Source: Bacteroidota bacterium (GTDB lineage Bacteria; Bacteroidota; Bacteroidia; Bacteroidales; GCA-2711565). Taken from it: a stretch of 64,000 bases of DNA. This document shows, piece by piece, positions 52,967 to 61,561 of the stretch. The stretch is from NCBI GenBank assembly GCA_018816945.1, contig JAHIVC010000052.1, positions 30,677-94,676 of the forward strand, given 5' to 3'. The notes below the pieces were generated by a model. That model searched no databases. It was not told where the DNA came from and saw only the letters and a program-made list of their open reading frames with translations. Numbering within the stretch: position 1 is the first letter of the stretch; every line of letters starts with the position of its first letter. The translations under genes were made by a program, and so were the position numbers.

Positions 52967-54205
52967 ATGATTTGGTCGATAGCCTGGAGAAATGTATGGA
53001 GAAATAAGTTCAGAAGCCTGATAATTATCATTGCCGTAACCATCGGACTTTTTGGAGGTGTTGCTTCTTATGCATTTGCCGTTGGATTAATGCTGCAACG
53101 TGTTGAAGCTGCCATCAGCAACGAAATCTCAAACATACAAATTCATAATCCCGATTATTTAGTAAATGAGGAACTAAAGTTCACGATTGAAGATTCTGAG
53201 GAAATTGTGTCGCAAATAAAAATATTAGATGGCGTTAAAGCCGTTAGCAGCAGAATAAAAGCTTTGGCAATGGCAAGTACGGCAGAAACCGGAACCGGAA
53301 TTATGCTAAATGGAATTGATGCTGAAAATGAAAAGCAGGTTACAAAACTTTCAGAACAGTTGATTGAAGGCGAGTACATCAATGAAGAGAACCGTATCCC
53401 AATCGTGATCGGTCAAAAACTGGCAATAAAATTAAATGCTCGATTAAAGTCAAAAATAGTCATCACGACCTCGAATACCGAAGGTGTCCTAACCTATGGA
53501 GCATTCAGGGTGGTTGGAATTTACCATACTGATAACGACATGTTTGATGAAATAAATGTTTTTGTAAGAAAATCCGAACTAGCCGATTTACTGGGCATAT
53601 CAAATAGTGAAGTAAATGAAATCGCAATTTCACTTTACGATTATGACCAAAGCACACCCATTGCAAGCATTTTAAAAAATAAATTCAAAAATGAGATTCA
53701 ACAAAATCAATTGGTTATTCGACCATGGACGGAAATCACTCCATCATTAAATGCAATGATTAAAATGATGGATTATTTTTCTTATATCTTCATCATTATC
53801 ATTCTCATAGCATTGGCTTTTGGGATCGTTAATACCATGCTGATGGTAGTTATGGAACGATTAAAAGAACTTGGGATGTTGAAGGCAATTGGCATGAACA
53901 ACAAACGCTTATTCAGCATGATTATGCTCGAAACAATCTTTCTTTCGATCGTTGGAGGGGTATTTGGCTTATTGTTTAGTTATCTGACCATTCTATATTT
54001 TGGTCATTATGGTTTAAATCTTGATTCAATGAAAGAAGGGTATAATGCCATAGGATTTAGTTCTGTTATTTATCCGAAAGCTGCATATTCATTCTACATA
54101 GGCACAACAGGTTTAGTGATCATTACGGCCATCCTCGCGAGTATTTATCCGGCACGAAAAGCCCTAAAATTAAATCCTGCCGAAGCAATTCAACAAAATG
54201 ATTAA
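52967..54205 (+). CDS. ABC transporter permease, FtsX/LolCE type, subunit 2
   Basis: 412 residues and the same layout as the preceding permease: IAWRNVWRNKFRSLIIIIAVTIGLFGG, a periplasmic domain (about 45-265), then YIFIIIILIALAFGIVNTMLMVVMERLKELGMLKAIGMN and two further helices. The C-terminus YPARKALKLNPAEAIQQND is typical of LolC/LolE. The two permeases share the N-terminal helix pattern and the coupling motif but differ in the periplasmic domain, so a heterodimer is likely. The ATPase gene follows after 20 nt. Confidence 0.9.
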   Translation: MIWSIAWRNVWRNKFRSLIIIIAVTIGLFGGVASYAFAVGLMLQRVEAAISNEISNIQIHNPDYLVNEELKFTIEDSEEIVSQIKILDGVKAVSSRIKALAMASTAETGTGIMLNGIDAENEKQVTKLSEQLIEGEYINEENRIPIVIGQKLAIKLNARLKSKIVITTSNTEGVLTYGAFRVVGIYHTDNDMFDEINVFVRKSELADLLGISNSEVNEIAISLYDYDQSTPIASILKNKFKNEIQQNQLVIRPWTEITPSLNAMIKMMDYFSYIFIIIILIALAFGIVNTMLMVVMERLKELGMLKAIGMNNKRLFSMIMLETIFLSIVGGVFGLLFSYLTILYFGHYGLNLDSMKEGYNAIGFSSVIYPKAAYSFYIGTTGLVIITAILASIYPARKALKLNPAEAIQQND

Positions 54206-54225
54206 TCACAATAATATATCATAAA

Positions 54226-54915
54226 ATGGCTATTATAGAAGTTAAAAATTTGTACAAAATTTATCAGGAATCAGCAATCCCGGTTAAAGCAGTGAATGGT
54301 ATTGATATTTCTATCGAAAAGGGTGAATTTACGGCAATTGTTGGTCCTTCAGGTTCCGGGAAAACTACTTTTTTGAATTTAGTTGGTGGCTTAGATACAC
54401 CAACAGAAGGAGAAATTTTTATTGATGGAACAAATCTGGGCGAGCTGAAACCTAAACAATTGATCGACTACCGATTGAATAATATCGGGTTTGTTTTTCA
54501 GGCATATAATTTAATCCCTGTTCTTACTGCCCTCGAAAATGTTGCCTTTATTATGCAATTACAAGGCAAGAAAAAAGATGAACGAAACAAGATTGCAAAA
54601 AAGCTACTTGAAGACGTTGGAATTGGTGAAAAAATCAATGAACGCCCAGGCAAGTTATCTGGTGGACAACAGCAAAGAGTTTCTGTAGCAAGAGCACTGG
54701 CATCTAAACCAAAATTCATTTTGGCGGATGAGCCAACCGCGAACCTTGATTCAAAATCGACCAGCGATTTATTGGATATGATGCAAAAAATGAACAAAGA
54801 ATCCCAAATCACATTCATTTTCTCAACCCATGATCAGCGTGTAATGGATAAGGCCCGAAGAATTATCACCATTGATGATGGTAAAGTGGTTAGTGATATT
54901 ACAAAAGACAAATGA
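54226..54915 (+). CDS. ABC transporter ATPase, LolD/MacB type
   Basis: 229 residues. Walker A GPSGSGKTTFLN (residues 39-50), Q-loop FVFQAYNLIP, signature LSGGQQQRVSVARALASKP, Walker B ILADEPTANLDS and H-loop STHDQRV are all intact. The A-loop Tyr is in YQESAIPVKAVNGIDI. It would drive the two FtsX-type permeases. Its stop overlaps the next gene as ATGA, suggesting that the outer-membrane protein is made together with the pump. Confidence 0.95.
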   Translation: MAIIEVKNLYKIYQESAIPVKAVNGIDISIEKGEFTAIVGPSGSGKTTFLNLVGGLDTPTEGEIFIDGTNLGELKPKQLIDYRLNNIGFVFQAYNLIPVLTALENVAFIMQLQGKKKDERNKIAKKLLEDVGIGEKINERPGKLSGGQQQRVSVARALASKPKFILADEPTANLDSKSTSDLLDMMQKMNKESQITFIFSTHDQRVMDKARRIITIDDGKVVSDITKDK

Positions 54916-56078
54916 TAATGAAACGCTCTATTTTTCTCGTGTTAATTATTATGGTTGGAGGAAATGTGTTTTCTCAAAACAAGGCTAAAAAAACCAGCCT
55001 AAATGGGTATCTTCAGTCGCTTGAAATGATTTGGATGCCTCCTTCAACTGAAAAATGGTTTACCATGAACACCATTTCAAACCGACTTGATTTTAAATGG
55101 TATCCTTCTGAACATCTTCAAACTTATGTTGCCATGCGAAACATTGCCAGTTACGGGCAAATCCCTTTCGAATTCTATCCTTACATGGCCGATCTTTCAG
55201 TTAAAGACAATGGGAAATTAAATCTCACAAAATCGATTGTCAGTGATTCATCCTATTATTTATATACTAATCTGGATCGATTTTATGTTCAATATTCAAC
55301 AGGCAAGTTTGAGGCAACTATTGGAAGACAGCGAATAAACTGGGGTATAAATATGGTATGGACCCCTAACGATATTTTTAACTCGGCTAATTATTTTGAT
55401 TTTGATTACACTGAAAGGGCAGGAAGCGATGCTGTCCTGATGCAATATTACACTGGCATGACTTCATCCATTCAGTTAGCCGCCAAGGTGGACAAAGATG
55501 ACAAATCAACCTATGCAGTCATGTATAAATTCAACCGTTGGAATTATGATTTTCAGGTTTTAGCTGGAAAAATGAGAGATGATCTGATAATTGGTGCAGG
55601 TTGGGCAGGGCAAATTGAAGGAGCCGGATTTATTGGTGAAGGAACCTATTTTAGGGATAAAGGAAACTTCAGCGATACTACTGGTGTTTTTGTGGGTTCA
55701 GTTAGTCTGAATTACACATTCAAAAACAGTTTGATGCTTCAGACGGCAATTTTATACAACAGCGCCGAGACAATGGGAAATGCTGGTCAGCAAGGAATGT
55801 TTGCGCTTGATTTAGAGATCTCTGCAAAAAACTTTAGCAGAGCCAAATTCTCCACTTTTTTACAAGCTAGTTTTCCAATAACGCCATTAATAAATGCTTC
55901 ATTCTCCGGGATGCTTAACCCGAATGATAAATCAGGATATTTCGGACCATCAGTTGATATTTCCCTAACCGATAATATTGGCATTTTATTGATAGGTCAG
56001 CTTTTTGTAGGAAAAGATCAAACGGAATTTGGTGATTATGGATCGATGTTCTTTAGCCGATTAAAATGGAGTTTCTGA
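54912..56078 (+). CDS. Outer-membrane beta-barrel protein, DUF1302-like
   Basis: 388 residues with a signal peptide (MIMKRSIFLVLIIMVGGNVFSQ). The rest alternates short amphipathic strands and turns and ends in Phe (FSRLKWSF), as outer-membrane barrels do. FEATIGRQRINWGINMVWTPNDIFN resembles the GRQ-x-x-x-WG pattern of DUF1302 proteins, which in Pseudomonas lie next to DUF1329 LolB-like proteins and RND lipid exporters. An acceptor or channel for the operon's cargo is a reasonable inference, not proven. Confidence 0.75.
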   Translation: MIMKRSIFLVLIIMVGGNVFSQNKAKKTSLNGYLQSLEMIWMPPSTEKWFTMNTISNRLDFKWYPSEHLQTYVAMRNIASYGQIPFEFYPYMADLSVKDNGKLNLTKSIVSDSSYYLYTNLDRFYVQYSTGKFEATIGRQRINWGINMVWTPNDIFNSANYFDFDYTERAGSDAVLMQYYTGMTSSIQLAAKVDKDDKSTYAVMYKFNRWNYDFQVLAGKMRDDLIIGAGWAGQIEGAGFIGEGTYFRDKGNFSDTTGVFVGSVSLNYTFKNSLMLQTAILYNSAETMGNAGQQGMFALDLEISAKNFSRAKFSTFLQASFPITPLINASFSGMLNPNDKSGYFGPSVDISLTDNIGILLIGQLFVGKDQTEFGDYGSMFFSRLKWSF

Positions 56079-56139
56079 TGATTTGTTAATATTTATTCAT
56101 AAGTCCTTAAATAACTTTTCACCAAATCAAAAAAACAAT

Positions 56140-56147
56140 TAATTTTG
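56140..56147 (+). promoter_or_regulatory. rpsO promoter P1, -7 element
   Basis: TAATTTTG matches TAnnTTTG and is followed by CAGTCGGAAAACA. It is a near copy of P2 77 bp downstream. A TTTC at 56117-56120 is the closest -33 sequence. Confidence 0.55.
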
Positions 56148-56193
56148 CAGTCGGAAAACAATCTGGGACAATTAACATTTGTTCATAAAATAT

Positions 56194-56224
56194 TTTGCTT
56201 TATGAATTATATTTCTTAATTTTG
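56194..56224 (+). promoter_or_regulatory. rpsO promoter P2 with -33 and -7 elements
   Basis: TTTG at 56194-56197, a 19-base spacer and TAATTTTG at 56217-56224, then CAGCCCGAAAATA. Inverted eight-base arms TTCATAAA (56182-56189) and TTTATGAA (56199-56206) surround the -33 element and could bind a regulator. Confidence 0.65.
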
Positions 56225-56256
56225 CAGCCCGAAAATAAGAACGTAAATAAATTAAT

Positions 56257-56526
56257 ATGTATTTAACATCTGAGATTAAGAAGAATATTTTCACGGAGTA
56301 TGGCAAGTCTGATATCGATAGTGGTTCTGCCGAAGGGCAAGTTGCACTGTTTACTTTCAGAATTAAACACCTCACCGGTCACCTCAAAATCAACCGAAAA
56401 GATAAAGCAACCGAAAGATCTTTGGTTCGCTTAGTTGGTAAAAGAAGAAAATTACTTGATTATCTTAAAGATACTGATATTGAACGATACCGTACGATTA
56501 TCAAAACATTAGGTTTGAGAAAGTAA
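56257..56526 (+). CDS. rpsO: 30S ribosomal protein S15
   Basis: 89 residues, full length. Binds 16S rRNA in the platform of the small subunit. FRIKHLTGHLKINRKDKATERSLVRLVGKRRKLLDYLKDTDIERY is the S15 core. Two tandem promoters precede it and a strong terminator follows; pnp comes next, the same gene order as in E. coli. Confidence 0.97.
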   Translation: MYLTSEIKKNIFTEYGKSDIDSGSAEGQVALFTFRIKHLTGHLKINRKDKATERSLVRLVGKRRKLLDYLKDTDIERYRTIIKTLGLRK

Positions 56527-56550
56527 AAAAAAACAAAATATTCCAGGATT

Positions 56551-56582
56551 AAAAGGCAATTATGAAATTGCCTTTTTTTTTC
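56551..56582 (+). terminator. Intrinsic terminator of rpsO
   Basis: AAAAGGCAATT and AATTGCCTTTT form an 11-base stem around a four-base loop, followed by T to 56581. An in-frame ATG for pnp at 56562 lies inside the loop and is not a plausible start. Confidence 0.9.
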
Positions 56583-56624
56583 TACGCCTCTCAGAACAAA
56601 AAATATATACCAATAAAACAACAT

Positions 56625-58760
56625 ATGTCAAAATTAGGTTTATCAAAATCCTTTCAATTAGAGGATGGCAGAACCGTAACTATCGAGACCGGGAAACTTG
56701 CAAAGCAAGCAGATGGCTCTGTGGTTGTTCGCATGGATGATACCATGCTCTTAGCTACTGTTGTAGCTAACAAAGAAGCCAAAGAAGATGTCGATTTCAT
56801 GCCTCTATCAGTCGACTATAAAGAAAAATATGCAGCAACCGGTAAATTTCCCGGAGGCTTTTTTAAACGCGAAGCCAGAGCATCAGATTACGAAGTATTG
56901 ATCGCCCGTCTTGTAGATCGTGCCTTACGACCTTTGTTTCCTGCAGATTTTCATGCTGAAACCCAGGTCCTTATAGAATTAATATCCGGAAACGCAAATA
57001 CACCTCCAGATGCACTTGCAGCATTAGCTGCTTCTGCAGCATTGGCAGTTTCGAACATTCCTTTTAATGGGCCTATATCAGAAGTAAGAGTAGCTAAAAT
57101 TGATGGCAAGATGGTAATTAATCCTTCTTTTGCCGATTTAGAAAGAGCCGAACTTGAAATGATCGTAGCCGCCACCATTGAAAATATCATGATGGTTGAA
57201 GGTGAAATGAAAGAAGTTTCGGAAGCTGATATGCTAAATGCAATCAAAACAGCTCATGAAGCTATAAAAATTCAATGTCAGATTCAGTTAGATTTAGCCG
57301 CTGAGGTTGAAAAAGCAAGAACCAAACGTGAATATTGTCACGAACAAAATGATGAAGATCTTAAAACACAAATTAAGAACTTTACATACGACAAACTTTA
57401 TAAAATTGCAGGCAGTTCAATTGCCGACAAACATAAACGATCCGAATTGTTTTCATCTGTCAGACAAGAATTTGTTGATACTCTTGAAGAAACAGAAGCA
57501 TCTGCTAAAATGAGTTTGATTAAGCGTTATTTTCATGATATAGAAAAAGAAGCAGTTCGGAATAGTGTATTAGAAACAAGAATTAGAATTGACGGAAGAA
57601 AATTAGACGAAATCAGACCCATTTGGTCAGAAGTTGACTATTTACCTTCTGCTCATGGTTCAGCAATTTTCACAAGAGGAGAAACCCAATCGTTGGTTAC
57701 CGTCACACTTGGATCAAAAATGGATGAGCAACTGATTGATGGTGCCATTATTAATGGTAAAAACAATTTCTTGCTGCACTATAATTTCCCTTCATACTCT
57801 ACAGGAGAAGCCCGGCCAAACAGAGGTACTGGCCGTAGAGAAATCGGACACGGAAATTTAGCAATGCGTGCGTTAAAACATGTAATTCCTCACGGAGTAG
57901 TTAACCCATACACCGTTAGAATCGTTTCAGATATTCTTGAATCAAATGGTTCTTCGTCTATGGCATCAGTATGCGGTGGCACCCTTGCATTGATGGATGC
58001 AGGTGTAAAAATCACCAAACCTGTTTCAGGAATTGCCATGGGATTGATCGCAGATACCAATACCGGCAAATACGCTGTATTATCTGATATCCTTGGCGAT
58101 GAAGATCATTTAGGGGATATGGATTTTAAAGTTACCGGTACACGTGATGGGATTACTGCCTGTCAAATGGATATTAAAGTCGACGGTCTCTCATATCAGG
58201 TACTTGAAGAAGCGCTAGAACAAGCAAAACAAGGACGTTTGCATATCTTAGGAGAAATGGAAAAAACCATTTCAACTCCACGTGAAGATTACAAACCTCA
58301 TGTTCCCCGTATCGAAAAGATGATCATTCCTAAAGAATTTATTGGAGCGGTTATTGGCCCAGGTGGTAAAATCATTCAGGAATTACAGCTAACTACAAAT
58401 ACAACAATTGTCATCGAAGAAATTGACAATATGGGGGTAATTGATATTGTTTCTAAAAACAAAGAAGATATCGAAGCTGCTAAAAACCGTATCAAACAAA
58501 TAGTTGCAATACCTGAAGTAGGCGAAATTTATCAGGGTGTTGTGAAAAACATTGTTCCTTTCGGAGCATTTGTTGAAATTATGCCGGGTAAAGATGGCTT
58601 GCTGCATATTTCTGAAGTTAACTGGGATCGACTGGAAACAGTTGAATCTGTGTTAAAAGTTGGAGATAAAATTGAAGTTAAACTGATTGGGGTAGATGCA
58701 AAAACAGGGAAGCTTAAACTCTCACGAAAAGTGCTTTTACCAAAACCAGAAAAGAAGTAA
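56625..58760 (+). CDS. pnp: Polyribonucleotide nucleotidyltransferase (PNPase)
   Basis: 711 residues from ATG 56625; an in-frame ATG at 56562 lies in the rpsO terminator. A 3'-5' phosphorolytic exoribonuclease, trimeric, part of the RNA degradation machinery. Two RNase PH domains ([30 protein letters not shown] in the first; [16 protein letters not shown] and [17 protein letters not shown] in the second) flank a helical domain. A KH domain ([18 protein letters not shown], about residue 570) and S1 domain ([28 protein letters not shown]) end the protein. Confidence 0.96.
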   Translation: MSKLGLSKSFQLEDGRTVTIETGKLAKQADGSVVVRMDDTMLLATVVANKEAKEDVDFMPLSVDYKEKYAATGKFPGGFFKREARASDYEVLIARLVDRALRPLFPADFHAETQVLIELISGNANTPPDALAALAASAALAVSNIPFNGPISEVRVAKIDGKMVINPSFADLERAELEMIVAATIENIMMVEGEMKEVSEADMLNAIKTAHEAIKIQCQIQLDLAAEVEKARTKREYCHEQNDEDLKTQIKNFTYDKLYKIAGSSIADKHKRSELFSSVRQEFVDTLEETEASAKMSLIKRYFHDIEKEAVRNSVLETRIRIDGRKLDEIRPIWSEVDYLPSAHGSAIFTRGETQSLVTVTLGSKMDEQLIDGAIINGKNNFLLHYNFPSYSTGEARPNRGTGRREIGHGNLAMRALKHVIPHGVVNPYTVRIVSDILESNGSSSMASVCGGTLALMDAGVKITKPVSGIAMGLIADTNTGKYAVLSDILGDEDHLGDMDFKVTGTRDGITACQMDIKVDGLSYQVLEEALEQAKQGRLHILGEMEKTISTPREDYKPHVPRIEKMIIPKEFIGAVIGPGGKIIQELQLTTNTTIVIEEIDNMGVIDIVSKNKEDIEAAKNRIKQIVAIPEVGEIYQGVVKNIVPFGAFVEIMPGKDGLLHISEVNWDRLETVESVLKVGDKIEVKLIGVDAKTGKLKLSRKVLLPKPEKK

Positions 58761-58804
58761 TATTTTTGTAACATAATTATGAATGCCTCGTAAAATACGG
58801 GGCA
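58761..58804 (+). promoter_or_regulatory. rpoD promoter -7 element and leader hairpin
   Basis: TATTTTTG at 58761-58768, directly after the pnp stop, matches TAnnTTTG. The leader contains a nine-base stem (TGCCTCGTA with TACGGGGCA, 58784-58804, one G-U pair, three-base loop) and no T-run follows it. The hairpin may terminate weakly, protect the end of pnp mRNA or influence rpoD translation. Confidence 0.5.
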
Positions 58805-58831
58805 CGACAAAATTAATATTTCTCAAAAAAA

Positions 58832-59695
58832 ATGCGACAACTAAAAATCACCAAACAGGTTACCAATCGCGAAACAGCTTCTTTGGACAAATACCTGCAA
58901 GAAATTGGAAAAGTAGAACTCATTACTGCTGATGAAGAAGTATTACTGGCTCAACGAATTAAACAAGGCGATAGAGCTGCTTTAGAAAAGCTTACGAAAG
59001 CTAACTTAAGGTTCGTTGTTTCAGTATCAAAACAGTATCAAAATCAAGGTTTAAGTTTGCCCGATTTAATTAATGAAGGTAATTTAGGTTTGATTAAAGC
59101 GGCACAACGTTTCGACGAAACCAGAGGATTTAAGTTTATTTCCTATGCCGTTTGGTGGATCCGACAATCAATCCTTCAAGCATTAGCTGAGCAATCACGT
59201 ATTGTACGTTTACCCTTAAATAAAATCGGGGCGATCAATAAGATTAACAAAGCTTATGCAAAACTTGAGCAAAAATTTGAGCGCGAACCAAATCATGATG
59301 AAATTGCTGATTTACTTGAATGTTCGGAAACTGAGGTTAAAGAATCCATTAAGAATTCAGGTCGTCACATTTCAATGGACGCTCCATTGGTGCAGGATGA
59401 AGACAATAACATGTACGATGTTCTCAGAAACGATGAAGGCCCAACTCCTGAAACCGAACTATTGTATGATTCGCTCCGAAAAGAAATTGACAGGGCTGTT
59501 TCTACCCTTACCCCTCGTGAAGCTGACGTAGTAAAACTGTACTTTGGCTTAAATGGCGGACATCCAATGACTTTAGAAGAAATTGGTGAAAAATTTGACC
59601 TTACACGTGAAAGAGTTAGGCAAATAAAAGAAAAAGCAATAAGGAGGTTAAAACACACCTCACGAAGCAAAATACTTAAAACTTATTTAGGTTAA
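58832..59695 (+). CDS. rpoD: Primary RNA polymerase sigma factor (RpoD/SigA)
   Basis: 287 residues, the short form that lacks region 1.1, standard in Bacteroidota. [31 protein letters not shown] is region 1.2; [57 protein letters not shown] is region 2; region 4 ends [19 protein letters not shown]. This factor reads the TTTG / TAnnTTTG promoters seen in this window. It has its own -7 element after pnp and a strong terminator downstream. Confidence 0.97.
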   Translation: MRQLKITKQVTNRETASLDKYLQEIGKVELITADEEVLLAQRIKQGDRAALEKLTKANLRFVVSVSKQYQNQGLSLPDLINEGNLGLIKAAQRFDETRGFKFISYAVWWIRQSILQALAEQSRIVRLPLNKIGAINKINKAYAKLEQKFEREPNHDEIADLLECSETEVKESIKNSGRHISMDAPLVQDEDNNMYDVLRNDEGPTPETELLYDSLRKEIDRAVSTLTPREADVVKLYFGLNGGHPMTLEEIGEKFDLTRERVRQIKEKAIRRLKHTSRSKILKTYLG

Positions 59696-59700
59696 TAGCA

Positions 59701-59733
59701 AAAACGTCCGATCAACCGGACGTTTTTTTTTTT
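59701..59733 (+). terminator. Intrinsic terminator of rpoD
   Basis: AAAACGTCCG and CGGACGTTTT form a ten-base stem around a six-base loop, followed by a T-run to 59733. Confidence 0.92.
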
Positions 59734-59740
59734 ACTTTTG
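59733..59740 (+). promoter_or_regulatory. -7 promoter element for rpe
   Basis: TACTTTTG matches TAnnTTTG and begins at the last T of the rpoD terminator, so termination and initiation are packed together. The leader would be about 13 nt. Confidence 0.6.
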
Positions 59741-59759
59741 AATCACAAAATAAATATTT

Positions 59760-60416
59760 ATGAGCCATTTAATTGCCCCCTCATTATTATCAGCCGACTT
59801 TGGAAATTTAAAATCCGACATCGAACTCATAAACAGAAGCAAAGCCGACTGGTTTCATGTGGATGTAATGGATGGTATTTTTGTTCCAAATATTTCATTC
59901 GGTCAGCCCATTATTAAACAGATCAAAAAACACGCTCAGAAACCTTTAGACGTGCATTTAATGATTATCGATCCCGATCGGTATTTTCAAGACTTTAAAG
60001 ATGCAGGTGCGGATATCCTCACCATTCATTACGAAGCCTGCAATCATTTACATCGTTCTATCCAAGCCATAAAAGCCTTGGGGATGAAAGCCGGGGTCGT
60101 ATTAAACCCACATACTCCTGTTCATGTTCTTGAAGATATTATTACAGAACTTGACCTAGTTCTGCTCATGTCAGTTAATCCCGGTTTTGGGGGACAAAAA
60201 TTTATTGAAAACACATTCAACAAGATTTCAAAACTTAAAAAACTGATTAAAGACAATAAAGCAAATACCCTTATAGAAATAGATGGTGGAGTTACCCTCC
60301 AAAATGCGCCTAAACTTATCAATGCAGGGGCAAATGTTTTAGTTGCCGGAAATACCGTGTTTGCTTCACAAAATCCGGAACAAACCATTGCTGAATTAAA
60401 ACAAATTCAAACTTAA
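59760..60416 (+). CDS. rpe: Ribulose-phosphate 3-epimerase
   Basis: 218 residues, a complete TIM barrel. IAPSLLSADFGNL, HVDVMDGIFVPNISFG (metal-binding His and catalytic Asp), HLMIIDPDRYF, LMSVNPGFGGQKFI and EIDGGVTLQNAPKLINAGANVLVAGNTVF cover the eight barrel segments. Epimerises ribulose 5-phosphate to xylulose 5-phosphate, the transketolase substrate. The next gene starts four bases after its stop. Confidence 0.97.
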   Translation: MSHLIAPSLLSADFGNLKSDIELINRSKADWFHVDVMDGIFVPNISFGQPIIKQIKKHAQKPLDVHLMIIDPDRYFQDFKDAGADILTIHYEACNHLHRSIQAIKALGMKAGVVLNPHTPVHVLEDIITELDLVLLMSVNPGFGGQKFIENTFNKISKLKKLIKDNKANTLIEIDGGVTLQNAPKLINAGANVLVAGNTVFASQNPEQTIAELKQIQT

Positions 60417-60420
60417 ACCA

Positions 60421-61227
60421 ATGCAGTTTAATGTACTTGTAGTATCGGATGGTACCGGCCGTACAGCCCAGCAAGCCCTTGATGCTGCACTTACACAATT
60501 TCCCGGAATTGAAATTAATATTATCGTCAGAGCTCACATCCGTACTAAAAATGAAATAAAAACAATTATTCGTGAAGCCATCGATGCAAATGCTTTCATC
60601 TTACACACCATTGTACAGAATGAAATCAGGCACGAATTAATTCGTGATGGAAGAATAAACAATATCGAAACCATTGATTTAATGGGCCCTTTATTGGCTC
60701 GATTGGGTCATCAATTTGAAAATAACCCGGTTCAAAAACCCGGCTTATTTCATACCCGGAATAAGGAATATTTTCAGCGTATTGATGCTATGCAGTTTGC
60801 ATTTAGTCATGATGATGGGCTTCGGCACCATGAATTGGATAAAGCAGAAATTATTCTTGTGGGCGTATCGCGAACATTTAAAACGCCATTAAGTATCTAT
60901 TTTGCATATAAAGGCTGGTTTGTTGCCAATATCCCGTTAATTTTAGGGATCGAACCCCCAAAAGAATTATTTGAAGTAAATCCGGAAAAGGTTTTTGGAT
61001 TAACTACCACTGCTAACCGACTTTCCGCATTAAGGCAGGTAAGAGAAGAACACTTGGGTGGACAAACAGGGAATTATGCTAATCTTCAGCATGTGAAAGA
61101 AGAATTATGGTTCTCTCAACGTCTTTATGAACAGAACCCTAAATGGTCTGTCATTAAGGTAACAGGTAAATCAATTGAAGAAATTGCCGCCGATATTTTA
61201 GCTACAATTAAACCCAGAATAAGCTAA
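60421..61227 (+). CDS. Pyruvate,phosphate dikinase / PEP synthase regulatory protein (DUF299)
   Basis: 268 residues. Family members are bifunctional kinase/pyrophosphorylases that switch PPDK or PEP synthase off and on. VVSDGTGRTAQQALDAAL, HTIVQNEIRHELI, RIDAMQFAFSHDDG and IILVGVSRTFKTPLSIYFAYKGW match the family. In the last, the usual GVSRTSKTP P-loop has Phe in place of the second Ser, which may alter nucleotide binding. Regulation of carbon flow at pyruvate/PEP is the expected role. It is four bases after rpe. Confidence 0.9.
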   Translation: MQFNVLVVSDGTGRTAQQALDAALTQFPGIEINIIVRAHIRTKNEIKTIIREAIDANAFILHTIVQNEIRHELIRDGRINNIETIDLMGPLLARLGHQFENNPVQKPGLFHTRNKEYFQRIDAMQFAFSHDDGLRHHELDKAEIILVGVSRTFKTPLSIYFAYKGWFVANIPLILGIEPPKELFEVNPEKVFGLTTTANRLSALRQVREEHLGGQTGNYANLQHVKEELWFSQRLYEQNPKWSVIKVTGKSIEEIAADILATIKPRIS

Positions 61228-61561
61228 AGCAGGATTAACCGTTTTGGTGTCAAAAAATTATTTTTGCAATTTTAAAGAAATTAGGCAATTCACCTATCAT
61301 CAGATATTGGAAAGCATGCTATTTTTACGAACAGATTAAAAATCCGACTTTAAAACAACAATTAACATTGAAATAAAAACCATCGACTCACGAATAAAAA
61401 ATTCTGAAATAGAAAATATACGGGTCAATATTCAATCGTCAATAAAAAGAATAATTTTTCAAACTTTTTGTATAAAAAATTTTTGTGTTTATTGCGTGTA
61501 CGAATATTATATCGAAATCTCTTTATAACAATTATTTCAATCTAGAAATGCATTATCTGCC
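61228..61561 (+). other. 334-nt intergenic region before the sensor kinase gene
   Basis: No gene was found. A -7-like TATTTTTG lies at 61259-61266, close to the preceding stop; if used, the kinase mRNA would have a leader of about 290 nt. No convincing terminator, riboswitch fold or promoter near the ATG was seen. It is strongly A/T-biased. Confidence 0.5.

Noticed and set aside
50931..56078. Antibiotic-resistance MacAB-TolC interpretation of the ABC operon
   Set aside because: There is no MacA-type adaptor and no TolC; the LolA-like carrier and two separate permeases fit a Lol-like arrangement better.
59600..59615. parS-like sequence (CACGTGAAAG core) inside rpoD
   Set aside because: It matches the 16-bp parS consensus at only about 12 positions and lies in the codons for the conserved LTRERVRQ segment of sigma region 4, so it is explained by coding. 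No better site was seen near parAB.
61228..61561. Riboswitch or small RNA before the sensor kinase gene
   Set aside because: The stretch is A/T-rich with no strong stem, conserved core or terminator that could be recognised by eye.
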